Below, one piece after another: positions 25,721-34,990 of a DNA stretch of 64,000 nucleotides (position 1 is its first letter; every line of letters begins with the position of its first letter). Both the position numbers and the translations under genes were made by a program. The notes beneath the pieces are model-generated. The model had not been told where the DNA came from. It was given only the letters and a program-made list of their open reading frames with translations, and made no database searches. This DNA is from Nitrospirota bacterium (GTDB lineage: Bacteria; Nitrospirota; JACRHL01): NCBI GenBank assembly GCA_029858285.1, contig JAOUFN010000001.1:1-64000 (forward strand). Reading direction: 5' to 3'.

Positions 25721-25981
25721 ATGGACCGAAAAAGAGGCAGCGCAGGGGGTGTTCGCGGGCCTGTAACCACGGAGTCACCCATGTCCGAAATCCGGAACTT
25801 CGAAGAAGACCGATTTGTGCCGGACCTTGCCACGGAGTCGCCATTTTTGTGCAACTTCTGTGAAGACATTCAGTTTGCTGCCGATTCCGATCTGGACATC
25901 CAGCGTGAACTGGATATTTGCCGCAAGTGCGTGCGCATCGACCGCTCTGTCCGCTTTGCCGATTTTCTGCTGATCCAGTAA
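25721..25981 (+). CDS. Small protein with two CxxC pairs
   Basis: An 86-aa protein starting at ATG 25721 directly behind an optimal CGGAGGTAAA site. The C-terminal half has CNFC and CRKC pairs about 25 residues apart, separated by an acidic stretch, which suggests a zinc or iron site, though it is not a standard zinc ribbon spacing. The rest is polar. An internal ATG at 25781 would give a 66-aa form. It lies between lon (divergent) and the NtrC-type regulator. Family unknown. Confidence 0.65.
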   Translation: MDRKRGSAGGVRGPVTTESPMSEIRNFEEDRFVPDLATESPFLCNFCEDIQFAADSDLDIQRELDICRKCVRIDRSVRFADFLLIQ

Positions 25982-26133
25982 ACCCGGAAAGCCGTGTCAT
26001 AAGCGGTTTTCCGGCGTTTACCCCCCCCCGTTTTTTCCTTCCTTTAATTTGAATTTTGGCTGATTCCGGGCCGGACCCTCGCCGCAGGCGGGAAAAATTT
26101 TCCCGCCCGGCGGCGCACACACCCGTCACATTG

Positions 26134-26162
26134 TTGACACTATTGCACAAGCTCTGATAGCG
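26134..26162 (+). promoter_or_regulatory. Possible sigma-70 promoter for the NtrC-type regulator
   Basis: A TTGACA hexamer at 26134 is followed 16-17 bases later by a poor -10 (GATAGC/ATAGCG). It lies 100 bases before the regulator start in an otherwise gene-free 280-base gap. Confidence 0.3.
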
Positions 26163-26261
26163 TTTGGGCGAGTCTCAGGTTGTGTGGGGTGTCTGCCGGT
26201 GTGCTGTCGCCGGGGTGGCGGTGCGTCCGGCGTGGTGTTTTTTTTGAGGAAGGAATGCGTC

Positions 26262-27713
<1,452 letters not shown>

Positions 27714-27769
27714 CGAGCGCGCTTCTTTGCTTCTTTTTCCCCCGCCCTGTCGGGGGAACAGGCACGGAC

Positions 27770-27802
27770 GGCCACCGGGGAAAAAACCTTTTTCCGGTGG
27801 CC
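27770..27802. terminator. Hairpin after the NtrC-type regulator
   Basis: GGCCACCGG at 27770-27778 pairs with CCGGTGGCC at 27794-27802, with an inner A/T-rich stem. It precedes a stronger terminator by 80 bases. Confidence 0.5.
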
Positions 27803-27881
27803 GTCGCCGTTTTGTCCGCGCCGTCAGGTTGCCGCCGTGTGGCGTCGCCCGATTGACGCAAAATCTCCCTTCATCTGATTC

Positions 27882-27932
27882 CGCCCGGGGGGATTTCCGC
27901 CTCCCGGCAGAAATCCCCCCGGGCGTTTTTTT
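27882..27932 (+). terminator. Strong rho-independent terminator
   Basis: A perfect 15-bp stem (27882-27896 with 27911-27925), 14-base loop and seven T directly after. It separates the regulator from the switch genes, so the latter must use their own promoter. The 318-base gap 27714-28031 holds no coding sequence resembling FliF. Confidence 0.92.
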
Positions 27933-27992
27933 GCCGACCGTTGCAGGGGGTAACGAGGGAACCAAAGCGCTTGCCGTGGCGCATCCGTGGGG

Positions 27993-28009
27993 TTTGCACG
28001 GAGTTTGCA
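27993..28009 (+). promoter_or_regulatory. Sigma-54-type promoter of the FliF-tail/fliG pair
   Basis: TTTGCACGGAGTTTGCA fits the sigma-54 consensus with TG instead of GG at -25/-24, ten bases, then GC at -13/-12. It sits 23 bases before the FliF-tail gene, immediately after the terminator. The lost G lowers confidence. Confidence 0.5.
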
Positions 28010-28031
28010 ATCCCCGTCTGTGGTGACCGCG

Positions 28032-28538
28032 ATGCAACCGACACAGCACACCATAACGAAAACCAATCCGCCCCGATCTTTTCGCCTGCCGCGCCGAACC
28101 AGCCGCCGGGGCAGCCGGAACGGGTTGATCGACGTGGTGCTGCGGCCAAAAGCCGTCGGCGCCAGGTACGGCACGATACTGGCGGCCCTGGCATGGACGG
28201 GCACGGCGTGGGCCGGCCCCCCCCTTCCGCTCATGGCGGTGTGGATGGGGGGGGCGGGGTCCACGGTTTTTGCGCTGCTGGCCGCTGCGGTGGCCGGTGC
28301 ACTGGCGGCGGCACTGGTTCTGTGGTGGCGGGAAAAGCCGGGTGGCGTGTCCCGGATGCCGGACCATCCGGCGGGCCCGGCTGCGGCAACTTCGCGGGCT
28401 TCGACGGCGGCTCCGGCTGGAATCACTGCGGCCAACCCCCGGCCGGTGGCGGCCGTGGAGCGGTTGTGCCGGGAGCACCCCGCACGGGCGGCGGTGTTGT
28501 TGCGCCAGTGGATGCGCGGCGGAATGCGGGACGCGTGA
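28032..28538 (+). CDS. Membrane anchor with FliF C-terminal FliG-binding tail
   Basis: A 168-aa protein. A basic N-terminus (PRRTSRRGSR) leads to two hydrophobic stretches (about 45-62 and 64-98, the second ending LVLWWR), a proline/alanine linker, and a C-terminal helix VERLCREHPARAAVLLRQWM. This end closely resembles the FliG-binding end of FliF (E. coli DPRVVALVIRQWM). The ring-building periplasmic domains of FliF (normally over 500 aa in total) are absent. GGTGA lies five bases before ATG 28032. Its TGA overlaps the GTG of fliG, so the two are coupled. It may be a minimal FliF or a different FliG anchor. Confidence 0.7.
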   Translation: MQPTQHTITKTNPPRSFRLPRRTSRRGSRNGLIDVVLRPKAVGARYGTILAALAWTGTAWAGPPLPLMAVWMGGAGSTVFALLAAAVAGALAAALVLWWREKPGGVSRMPDHPAGPAAATSRASTAAPAGITAANPRPVAAVERLCREHPARAAVLLRQWMRGGMRDA

Positions 28539-29587
28539 GCGGCGTGGCCGTGCAGGATTCTTCCCGGCCCCAAACCCCGCCGCTGCCGTCCCTCACCGGG
28601 GCGGAAAAGGCCGCGCTGCTGCTGTGGGCGGTGGGGGAGGAGGCGTCCGGGGCGGTGTTGCGCCACATGTCGTCCACCGAGGTGCGCGAACTGGCCGCCT
28701 GCATGGCGCGGCTGGAAGGGGCGCCCACGGCGTGGGCGGATGCGATCCTGAACGATTTTATCAACCTGGCGCGGGACCTGGGAGAGGAATCTCCCCCTGC
28801 CGGAGAATCGGACCTGCTGCGGCGCACGCTGGCCAGCGCGCTGGGGGACGATGTGGCGGCGCGGGTGATGGCGGAGATCGGCTCCGGCCCCGGTCCGTTC
28901 GCCACACTGGAGGGGGCGGATGCGGTGGCGATCGCCGAACTGCTGGAGCACGAACACCCGCAGACGGTGGCCTTGAGTCTGGCCCATATGGAGCCGTCCC
29001 TGGCGTCGCGGGTGTTGCCGTTTTTGCCCGAGGAACTGGCCGCTCATGCGGTGCTGCGTCTGGCCGATCTCAAGCCGGTGGCGGCGGAAATGCGCACCCT
29101 GCTGGGCGAGGTGCTGGGGGAACAACTGGTGTCCTGGCGCGAAAGCCACGGCGCCGCCGCCGGGGGTGGCCGCTGCGCCGCCCGCATGCTGGGCGGCATG
29201 GACCGGGACGCGGCGGACGACCTGCTCGACCGGGTGGCCCAGTCCGGCCCCACGGTCGCGGACCGCATCCGCCAGCACCGTTTCGAGTTCGAGGATCTGG
29301 CGCGGCTGGAGGATCGCTCCCTGCAGGAGTTGCTGCGCGCCGTGAGCCGCGAGATACTGGGCCTGGCCCTGACCGGCACGGCGACCGGGGTGCGGGAACG
29401 GTTTTTTGCCAACCTGTCGGAACGCGCCGCCGCGGTGCTGCGCGAGGAGATGGAGCGCTGCATCGCCGCCCGCCCCGGCGCGGTGCAGGCGGCCCGCGGC
29501 GAGGTGTTGCAGGCAGCCTGGCGGCTGGCGGCCCAGGGGCGCATCCACGTGGAGGCGCTGGGCCCGTCCAAGGGGGGCGGTCAGTAG
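28535..29587 (+). CDS. fliG: Flagellar motor switch protein FliG
   Basis: A 350-aa FliG. N-domain: LTGAEKAALLLWAVGEEAS and HMSSTEVRELAACM. Middle domain: the EHPQT motif in LLEHEHPQTVALSLAHM. C-domain: FEFEDLARLEDRSLQELLRAV and the torque helix NLSERAAAVLREEMERC, where the conserved arginine is kept and the two acidic residues are Glu-Glu rather than Asp-Asp. Full length and apparently functional. It starts at GTG 28535 overlapping the anchor gene's stop. A 342-base gap with a sigma-54 promoter follows. Confidence 0.92.
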   Translation: MSGVAVQDSSRPQTPPLPSLTGAEKAALLLWAVGEEASGAVLRHMSSTEVRELAACMARLEGAPTAWADAILNDFINLARDLGEESPPAGESDLLRRTLASALGDDVAARVMAEIGSGPGPFATLEGADAVAIAELLEHEHPQTVALSLAHMEPSLASRVLPFLPEELAAHAVLRLADLKPVAAEMRTLLGEVLGEQLVSWRESHGAAAGGGRCAARMLGGMDRDAADDLLDRVAQSGPTVADRIRQHRFEFEDLARLEDRSLQELLRAVSREILGLALTGTATGVRERFFANLSERAAAVLREEMERCIAARPGAVQAARGEVLQAAWRLAAQGRIHVEALGPSKGGGQ

Positions 29588-29862
29588 CCCGCCTGCCGGT
29601 GGGCAGAATTCATGGCGCGGGGGTGTTCCACACACCGCCGTGGCCGACGGTCGTGCCGGGTGGTGCGGCCGGACCCGGGAAACATGGGCGGACCGGCGGG
29701 ATCGTCCCCGCCGCCCAGGGAGAGGCCCGGCTCCGGCTGCCACCCGGCCCGGACGTCAACAAACCGGCGTCCGGGCGACGCCATTCCACCGCTTTCCCCC
29801 TCCAGGCACCGAAAAACCCCCTAAAAAATCGCATAACTAACCGTTTTAAGACGAAAACAAGG

Positions 29863-29879
29863 TTGGCACCGGTGTTGCA
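29863..29879 (+). promoter_or_regulatory. Sigma-54 promoter of the motA-like/fliM/fliN/fliO operon
   Basis: TTGGCACCGGTGTTGCA is a near-perfect sigma-54 element (GG at 29865-29866, ten bases, GC at 29877-29878). Transcription would start near 29890, 40 bases before the next gene. The rest of the 29588-29929 gap shows no gene. Confidence 0.88.
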
Positions 29880-29929
29880 ATTGGGAACCGTGAGGGCCTC
29901 CGCATGGTGCGGGGCCGGAGCGGGACGCC

Positions 29930-30742
29930 ATGGATTTTGCAACCCTGATCGCACTGGCCGTGGCGCTTGCGGCCACCGGATTTGCCTCCCACGTCTGGGG
30001 TGGGGCGGGGGGCGGACTGTCTCCGGCGCTGGCGGCGGTCCTGCTGGTCATCGGGGGGAGTTTTTCCGCCTTGCTGGTGCATTTTTCGCTGCCGGCGCTG
30101 GCGGCATTGCCACGCCACCTGAGGCGCACCCTGAGAGAGCGCCCGGAGGTGGCGGCCATGCAGCGGGTGGCGGGCCTTGCCGGGCTGGCGGAACGGGCGC
30201 GCCGCTCCGGCGTGCTTTCTCTGGCCGAGGAGGCGGGGCGCATCGAAGACGGTTTTTTCCGCCGCTGCGTGGAGATGGTGGTGGATGGCGGGCACGCCGA
30301 CGAGATCGGCCGGGTGATGGGGCGCGAACTGTCCCTGGCGGAGGCCGATCCCCGGCAGGCGACGCGAATGTTGCGCTGGGCTGCCGCCTATGCCGCCCTG
30401 TTTGGTGCGTTCGGCACGTTGCTGGCGTTGCCGGGCGTGCCGGGTGCCGCCCTGGCGACGGCTGACCGTGGCGCGGCCGTTTCGGCCTTTTGGCCACTGC
30501 TGTGCGGCGCGGCGCTGGTGCCCACGCTGCTGGCGGCGGCGGGCCGGGTGGCGGAATCGACCGGTGCCGAGGCGGTGCTGCGCGCCCTGACCGTGGAGGG
30601 TATTGTGGGCATTGCCGGAGGCGAGCACCCCGCCGTGCTGCGGCGGCGGCTGGCCGCCTTTGCGGCTCCGGGGGCGGTGAATGCCGGGGGTGAGGTGGCC
30701 GATATGGAGCGCTGGCGCCAGCGTCGGGGCGGGGGAAGCTGA
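29930..30742 (+). CDS. MotA/PomA-like stator protein, divergent
   Basis: A 270-aa membrane protein aligned by eye with PomA: start MDFATLIAL, GGSFSALLVHF, the cytoplasmic ERARRSGVLSLAEEAG block with the charged Arg91/Arg92 and Glu100 of the FliG interface, FFRRCVEMVVDG, then helices 3 and 4. The conserved proline of helix 3 (APAxG in PomA) is Ala156 in YAALFGAFGTLL, and that of helix 4 (FFPIADKL) is alanine near 203. Threonine in the GTL motif is kept. No motB follows; fliM starts within its stop (TGATG). Proton or sodium conduction is therefore doubtful. Confidence 0.75.
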   Translation: MDFATLIALAVALAATGFASHVWGGAGGGLSPALAAVLLVIGGSFSALLVHFSLPALAALPRHLRRTLRERPEVAAMQRVAGLAGLAERARRSGVLSLAEEAGRIEDGFFRRCVEMVVDGGHADEIGRVMGRELSLAEADPRQATRMLRWAAAYAALFGAFGTLLALPGVPGAALATADRGAAVSAFWPLLCGAALVPTLLAAAGRVAESTGAEAVLRALTVEGIVGIAGGEHPAVLRRRLAAFAAPGAVNAGGEVADMERWRQRRGGGS

Positions 30743-31728
30743 TGGAGCGGGTACTTTCCCAGGAGGAAGTCAACGCCCTGTTGACCACGGCCCCCGGCTC
30801 CGCTGCGGAGCCGACGCCGGGGCCGGACGGCATTACCACCTGCGACCTGACCGGTCAGGCCGGTTCCCGCTGGCCGCGCCTGCCGGGGCTCTCTGCGGTG
30901 TGCGGGCGCTTTGCGCGGGGCATCGAGGATTCCCTGTCGCGGTGGATTCAGGAGGTTCCGGCGGTCCATCCCGAGATGGTGCGCTGCGAGCGTTTCCAGT
31001 CGTTCGTGGACTCCCTGCCGGTGCCCAGCAGCTTTACCGTATTCAATCTGGCGCCCCTGCCCGGCGAGGGGGTGCTGGTGCTGGAGGCCGAGGCCGTGGT
31101 GCATCTGGTGGGGCGCCTGTTCGGTGGCGGCGCGCAAACCCACGTCAAGGTGCCGGGGCGCGATTTTTCCCCCGTCGAACGGCGTTTGATCGCCCTGCTG
31201 GCGGGACGTTTTCTGTGCGACCTCGGGGCCGCCTGGCGGGATATTACGCCCATGGACTGCAAGCCACTGGGCATGGAGGTGCATCCGGGGCTGGCGGCCA
31301 TCGCGGCGCCTTCGGACATGGTGGTGTGCTGCCCGCTGAGCGTGGAACTGGACACCGACACGGTGCGCCTGTACGCCGTTTTTCCGCGCGCCTCCCTGGA
31401 CCCCCTGCGCGGTCGCCTGCAACTGGACCCCGCCCATGCGCTGGCGGCGGACCCGGTGTGGCGCGGGCGCCTGCTCAATGGGGCGTTGCAGGCCCCGGTG
31501 CGGACCTGGGTGGACCTGGGGGAGACCGAAATGTCCCTTGGGCGGGTGCGGGACTGGCGGCCCGGTGAGGTGCTCATGCTCGGCCAGTCTGCCCACCGGC
31601 CCCTGTCGCTGGTGGTGGAATCCGTGCCGCGCTTCAGCGGCATGCCGCGGGAGCGGGACGGTCACCTGGTGCTGGAAATTGTGGGGGCAGGCGGGGAACG
31701 CGACGTGCTCGCGGGAGGGGGAAGCTGA
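30742..31728 (+). CDS. fliM: Flagellar motor switch protein FliM
   Basis: A 328-aa FliM. The N-terminus MERVLSQEEVNALL is the CheY-P binding motif, so the switch should answer a chemotaxis-type signal. The middle domain (SFTVFNLAPLPGEGVLVLEAEAVVHLVGRLFGGG) and the C-terminal SpoA/FliN-like domain (APVRTWVDLGETEMSLGRV, RPGEVLML) are present. ATG overlaps the MotA-like stop, and its own TGA overlaps the fliN ATG, as in a tightly coupled operon. Confidence 0.92.
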   Translation: MERVLSQEEVNALLTTAPGSAAEPTPGPDGITTCDLTGQAGSRWPRLPGLSAVCGRFARGIEDSLSRWIQEVPAVHPEMVRCERFQSFVDSLPVPSSFTVFNLAPLPGEGVLVLEAEAVVHLVGRLFGGGAQTHVKVPGRDFSPVERRLIALLAGRFLCDLGAAWRDITPMDCKPLGMEVHPGLAAIAAPSDMVVCCPLSVELDTDTVRLYAVFPRASLDPLRGRLQLDPAHALAADPVWRGRLLNGALQAPVRTWVDLGETEMSLGRVRDWRPGEVLMLGQSAHRPLSLVVESVPRFSGMPRERDGHLVLEIVGAGGERDVLAGGGS

Positions 31729-32150
31729 TGACCCGGCGCGACCATAAATCCGTTCCCGGCGAAGCCGCGCCGACCGTGGACGTCGCCGGGGGACCGGTGG
31801 GTGACACCCGGCCCCGCAGCAAGTCGAAGGCCGCGCCGGTGCGTTTTACCGATCTTCACGGGCAACCCGCCACGGGCGACCCGAGGGACGTGTCGTTCCT
31901 GTATGACATTCCGGTGCAGGTTTCCGTGCGGCTGGGGGGCGCGCGCCTGCTGCTGCGCGATCTGCTCGGACTGGGGCCCGGTTCGGTGGTGGAACTGGAC
32001 CGCATGGCCGGCGAACCCCTGGAGGTTCTGGTAAACGGCAGACTGCTGGCGCGTGGCGAGGCGGTGGTGGTCAACGGCAAATTTGGCGTGCGGCTCACCG
32101 AACTGGTGGACACGGTGGAAGACGGCGTGTCCCCGATTGCCAAAGAGTGA
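31728..32150 (+). CDS. fliN: Flagellar motor switch protein FliN
   Basis: A 140-aa FliN. A polar, variable N-terminal 55 residues, then the SpoA domain: FLYDIPVQVSVRLGGARLLLRDLLGLGPGSVVELDRM (seen in parts), EPLEVLVNGRLLARGEAVVVNGKFGVRLTEL. It would form the base of the C-ring with FliM. Start ATG 31728 overlaps the fliM stop (TGATG). Length is typical. Confidence 0.93.
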   Translation: MTRRDHKSVPGEAAPTVDVAGGPVGDTRPRSKSKAAPVRFTDLHGQPATGDPRDVSFLYDIPVQVSVRLGGARLLLRDLLGLGPGSVVELDRMAGEPLEVLVNGRLLARGEAVVVNGKFGVRLTELVDTVEDGVSPIAKE

Positions 32151-32177
32151 GCGGGTCTGTGAGGGGGCAGGAGGTGC

Positions 32178-33266
32178 ATGATGGGTAAGGCAAGTTCATG
32201 GGTGATGATGGTCGTTCTGGGGGCGTGGCTCCCGGCGGCGAATGCACTGGCGGCGGCGGATTCCGACGGCTATGTGGCCGCAGGGGGGGCGGCCCCGGTG
32301 GCGCAGCGGCTGGTGATGGCGGGCTTTGCGGTGCAGGAGGTGGGGGGTGCCCTGGGCATTGACCTGCCCATGCTCCAGGCGTCGGGATGGCTGCCGGAAT
32401 CCCAACCGGGGTCGCAACTGGAGTTTCTGGATCATGCCATCCAACTGACCCTGCATCCGGTCACGCTGACCCCCGGCAAGCAGTATCAAGCGGTCAATCA
32501 CCCCCTCTTTTCCCACATTTTCGCCTACCAGTACAGCCCCGATACCGTGCGCGTGCGCCTGCTCACGCGTCAATTTGACGGCAGCCGACTGGAAGGGGCG
32601 GTGACCGTGGCGCGGACCCCCACCGGCCTGCGGCTGGTGGTGGGCGCACCGTTGGCGGACGCGACGCCGCAGGGGGTTTCCAACCCGGTTGCGGAAGCGG
32701 ACGGCCCGGCCCGGCGGTTGCCGGATGAACTGACCACCGGGAACCCCGCCGGTCAGGTGGCCGCCGATGGCCCCCTGATGCCCGAAGACATGATTCAGGT
32801 GGGGGTGGCGCTGCTGGGGATGGTGGTCCTGCTGTGGCTGGGTGGACTGGTGCGGCGGCGATTGGTGGCCTATTGGTCTTCACCCCGTGGCCACCTGAGC
32901 CTGATCAGCCGGGTGGAGGTGGGCGAAGGGCAGCACGTTGCCCTTCTGGAGGCGGACGGTCGCCGTCTGGTGGTGGCGCTGGAGGCGGACGGCATGCGCC
33001 TGATCGCCGACCTGGGGGAGGTTGTGACCCCCGGTGACGACGCGCCGCAGGCGGAAGGCGTGCTGGCCGAGGCCTTTGCCGATGAAATGGCCGGGGAACA
33101 GGCGGAAAATTTGGCCGACGACTGGCCGGTCCTGCCGTCCGATGCGGCGCCACTTTACCTTTGTCCGGTGCCGGTACCCCACTTCGGTTTTGCCGACGAA
33201 CCCCGCGCGGCGTACCCGGAGAACACCGCGCCGCAGCACGAAAACCGCTGGCTGGCCGCCTCCTGA
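32178..33266 (+). CDS. fliO: FliO-like membrane protein with large N-terminal periplasmic region
   Basis: A 362-aa protein. A signal peptide (WVMMVVLGAWLPAANALA) precedes about 180 periplasmic residues rich in beta-type sequence. A membrane helix follows (IQVGVALLGMVVLLWLGGLV) and then a FliO-type cytoplasmic domain: LSLISRVEVGEGQHVALLEADGRRLVVAL with DLGE. Canonical FliO is much shorter (about 100-200 aa); the periplasmic extension and the long acidic tail after 290 are unusual. FliPQR are not next to it; pabB follows. FliO normally helps FliP assemble. Confidence 0.75.
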   Translation: MMGKASSWVMMVVLGAWLPAANALAAADSDGYVAAGGAAPVAQRLVMAGFAVQEVGGALGIDLPMLQASGWLPESQPGSQLEFLDHAIQLTLHPVTLTPGKQYQAVNHPLFSHIFAYQYSPDTVRVRLLTRQFDGSRLEGAVTVARTPTGLRLVVGAPLADATPQGVSNPVAEADGPARRLPDELTTGNPAGQVAADGPLMPEDMIQVGVALLGMVVLLWLGGLVRRRLVAYWSSPRGHLSLISRVEVGEGQHVALLEADGRRLVVALEADGMRLIADLGEVVTPGDDAPQAEGVLAEAFADEMAGEQAENLADDWPVLPSDAAPLYLCPVPVPHFGFADEPRAAYPENTAPQHENRWLAAS

Positions 33267-33442
33267 GGAGGGTTTGGGAAAAAACCGGCCCGCCGCAGTG
33301 CCCGCCGCAGTGCAGCAAATCCACCCGGTACCTTGCCCCGGCCGGTGTCGGGTCCGTATCATTCCCCATCCGGGGCATGAGTCGGTGCCTGTCTGCCTGC
33401 CGCACCGTTTCCGTGCCCGTCAATCCACCCTGTCTTTTTCCC

Positions 33443-34990
33443 GTGAGTGACTGTTTGCAGAACGCGGTCTGGACACCGAGTCGCGAAGCTTTTTTGGCCC
33501 CTGGTTCCACCTGGGCCATGGGGGCGTGGGTGCCCTTGCAGGGGCGTCAGCCGCAGCTTCTGCTGGAGCGTTTTTGCCCCATGCGGCAACCGTTCCTGCT
33601 GGAGACGGCGCGCCTGCCGTTGGGAGGGGCGGGGTACAGTTTTCTGGGCGGCGATCCGGTGCTGACCGTGCGCGCCACCCCCGCCGGGGTACAGATTGAC
33701 CGCCCCGGACGGGCCACCGAGGTTTCCCCTGACGGCCCCCTGCGCACCCTGCGCACCCTGCTGGCCGATTGGCACACTCCGCGTCCGGCCGGTTTTCCGC
33801 CGTTCTTCGCGGGTGCCTGCGGGGTGGTTTCCTACGATTTTTCCCGGCGACTGGAGCGCTTGCCGGAGATCGCCGCAGACGACCTGTCGCTGCCGGACAT
33901 GGATCTGTCTTTTTATGACCTAGTGGTGGGGGTGGATCACGCGGCGGAGCGGCTGTGGGTGACCTGGGTGCCGGAACCCGGGATGCGCCGGAAGCTCGGC
34001 CGCGAGGTGCTCTACAGCGTGGGTTTGGGGCGCATCGGCGCGGCCCTGTCCTGGCTGCGCGACGCCCCCCCGGAGCGTTCTGCGGCACCCGGCCACGTCG
34101 GCCCCTTTACGGCCGAAACCGGGCGCGCCGAATACACCGCCATGGTGCGCACGGCACAGGAACTCATCGCACGGGGCGATATCTTTCAGGCCAATCTGTC
34201 CCAACGCTTTCACGCCCCGGTGTCGGGCGTGGATGCCTGGCATCTGTACGGCGTGCTGTCCGAGGTCAACCCGGCGCCCTTTGCCTGTTATCTGGACCGG
34301 GGGGATTATCAGGTGGTCAGTTCCTCTCCGGAACGGCTGGCGTCCTTGCGGGAGGGGCGGGTGGAGGCGCGCCCCATCGCCGGAACCCGGCCACGCGGCG
34401 CCGATTCCGCCGGGGACGTGGCCAACGGCGCGGAGTTGCTGTCCAGCCCCAAGGAGCAGGCCGAGCATGTGATGCTGGTGGACCTGACCCGCAACGACCT
34501 GGGGCGGGTGTGCGACTACGGCAGCGTGCGGGTGACCGAATTCATGAGCATGGAACGCTATTCCCACGTCATTCACATCGTCTCCAACGTGGCCGGTGAC
34601 CTGGGGCCGGGACAGGATGCGGTATCGGTGCTGCGGGCGGTGTTTCCCGGCGGCACCATCACCGGCGCGCCCAAGGTGCGCTGCATGGAGATCATCGAGG
34701 AACTGGAACCGGTGCGCCGGGGAGTTTATACCGGCTCGGCGGGGTATCTGTCGGCGGGCGGCGAGATGGATTTGAACATTCTCATCCGCACCGTGCTGCT
34801 CAAGGACGGTGTGGCATTTTTTCAGGCGGGCGCCGGGATTGTGGCGGATTCCAGTCCGGAGGCGGAATACAAGGAGACCCTGCACAAGGCCGAGGCCATG
34901 CGCCGCGCCCTGGAGCGGGCGGGCGGCGGGGGTGAGGTCGCGGCCGTGGCGTCCGGGGCGCCTCCGGCCCCCATGGGGCTGACCGCATGA
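33443..34990 (+). CDS. pabB: Aminodeoxychorismate synthase component I (PabB)
   Basis: A chorismate-binding enzyme of about 515 aa that makes 4-amino-4-deoxychorismate for folate. Conserved blocks: ARGDIFQANLSQRF, RPIAGTRPRGAD, SPKEQAEHVMLVDLTRNDLG, FPGGTITGAPKVRCMEII and GYLSAGGEMDLNILIRT. The PIAGT form (alanine where E. coli PabB has lysine) is shared with TrpE, but the overlapping class-IV aminotransferase argues for PabB. The start is uncertain: GTG 33443 or ATG 33518, neither with a clear ribosome site. The stop overlaps the next ATG (ATGA). Confidence 0.85.
   Translation: MSDCLQNAVWTPSREAFLAPGSTWAMGAWVPLQGRQPQLLLERFCPMRQPFLLETARLPLGGAGYSFLGGDPVLTVRATPAGVQIDRPGRATEVSPDGPLRTLRTLLADWHTPRPAGFPPFFAGACGVVSYDFSRRLERLPEIAADDLSLPDMDLSFYDLVVGVDHAAERLWVTWVPEPGMRRKLGREVLYSVGLGRIGAALSWLRDAPPERSAAPGHVGPFTAETGRAEYTAMVRTAQELIARGDIFQANLSQRFHAPVSGVDAWHLYGVLSEVNPAPFACYLDRGDYQVVSSSPERLASLREGRVEARPIAGTRPRGADSAGDVANGAELLSSPKEQAEHVMLVDLTRNDLGRVCDYGSVRVTEFMSMERYSHVIHIVSNVAGDLGPGQDAVSVLRAVFPGGTITGAPKVRCMEIIEELEPVRRGVYTGSAGYLSAGGEMDLNILIRTVLLKDGVAFFQAGAGIVADSSPEAEYKETLHKAEAMRRALERAGGGGEVAAVASGAPPAPMGLTA

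Noticed and set aside
26134-26150. Sigma-54 promoter at TTGACACTATTGCA
   Set aside because: Spacing between the GA and GC elements is too short and GG is missing.
27714-28031. Missing FliF body hidden by frameshift upstream of the FliF-tail gene
   Set aside because: All three plus frames were read; they contain terminator hairpins and no FliF-like ring domain sequence.
29930-30742. ExbB/TolQ instead of MotA
   Set aside because: N-terminus, the ARRSGVLSL block and the VVDG motif align with PomA/MotA over the whole length, and it is in an operon with fliM and fliN.
33443-34990. Anthranilate synthase TrpE
   Set aside because: The overlap with a class IV aminotransferase/lyase gene and absence of trp genes favour PabB, though motifs alone do not decide.
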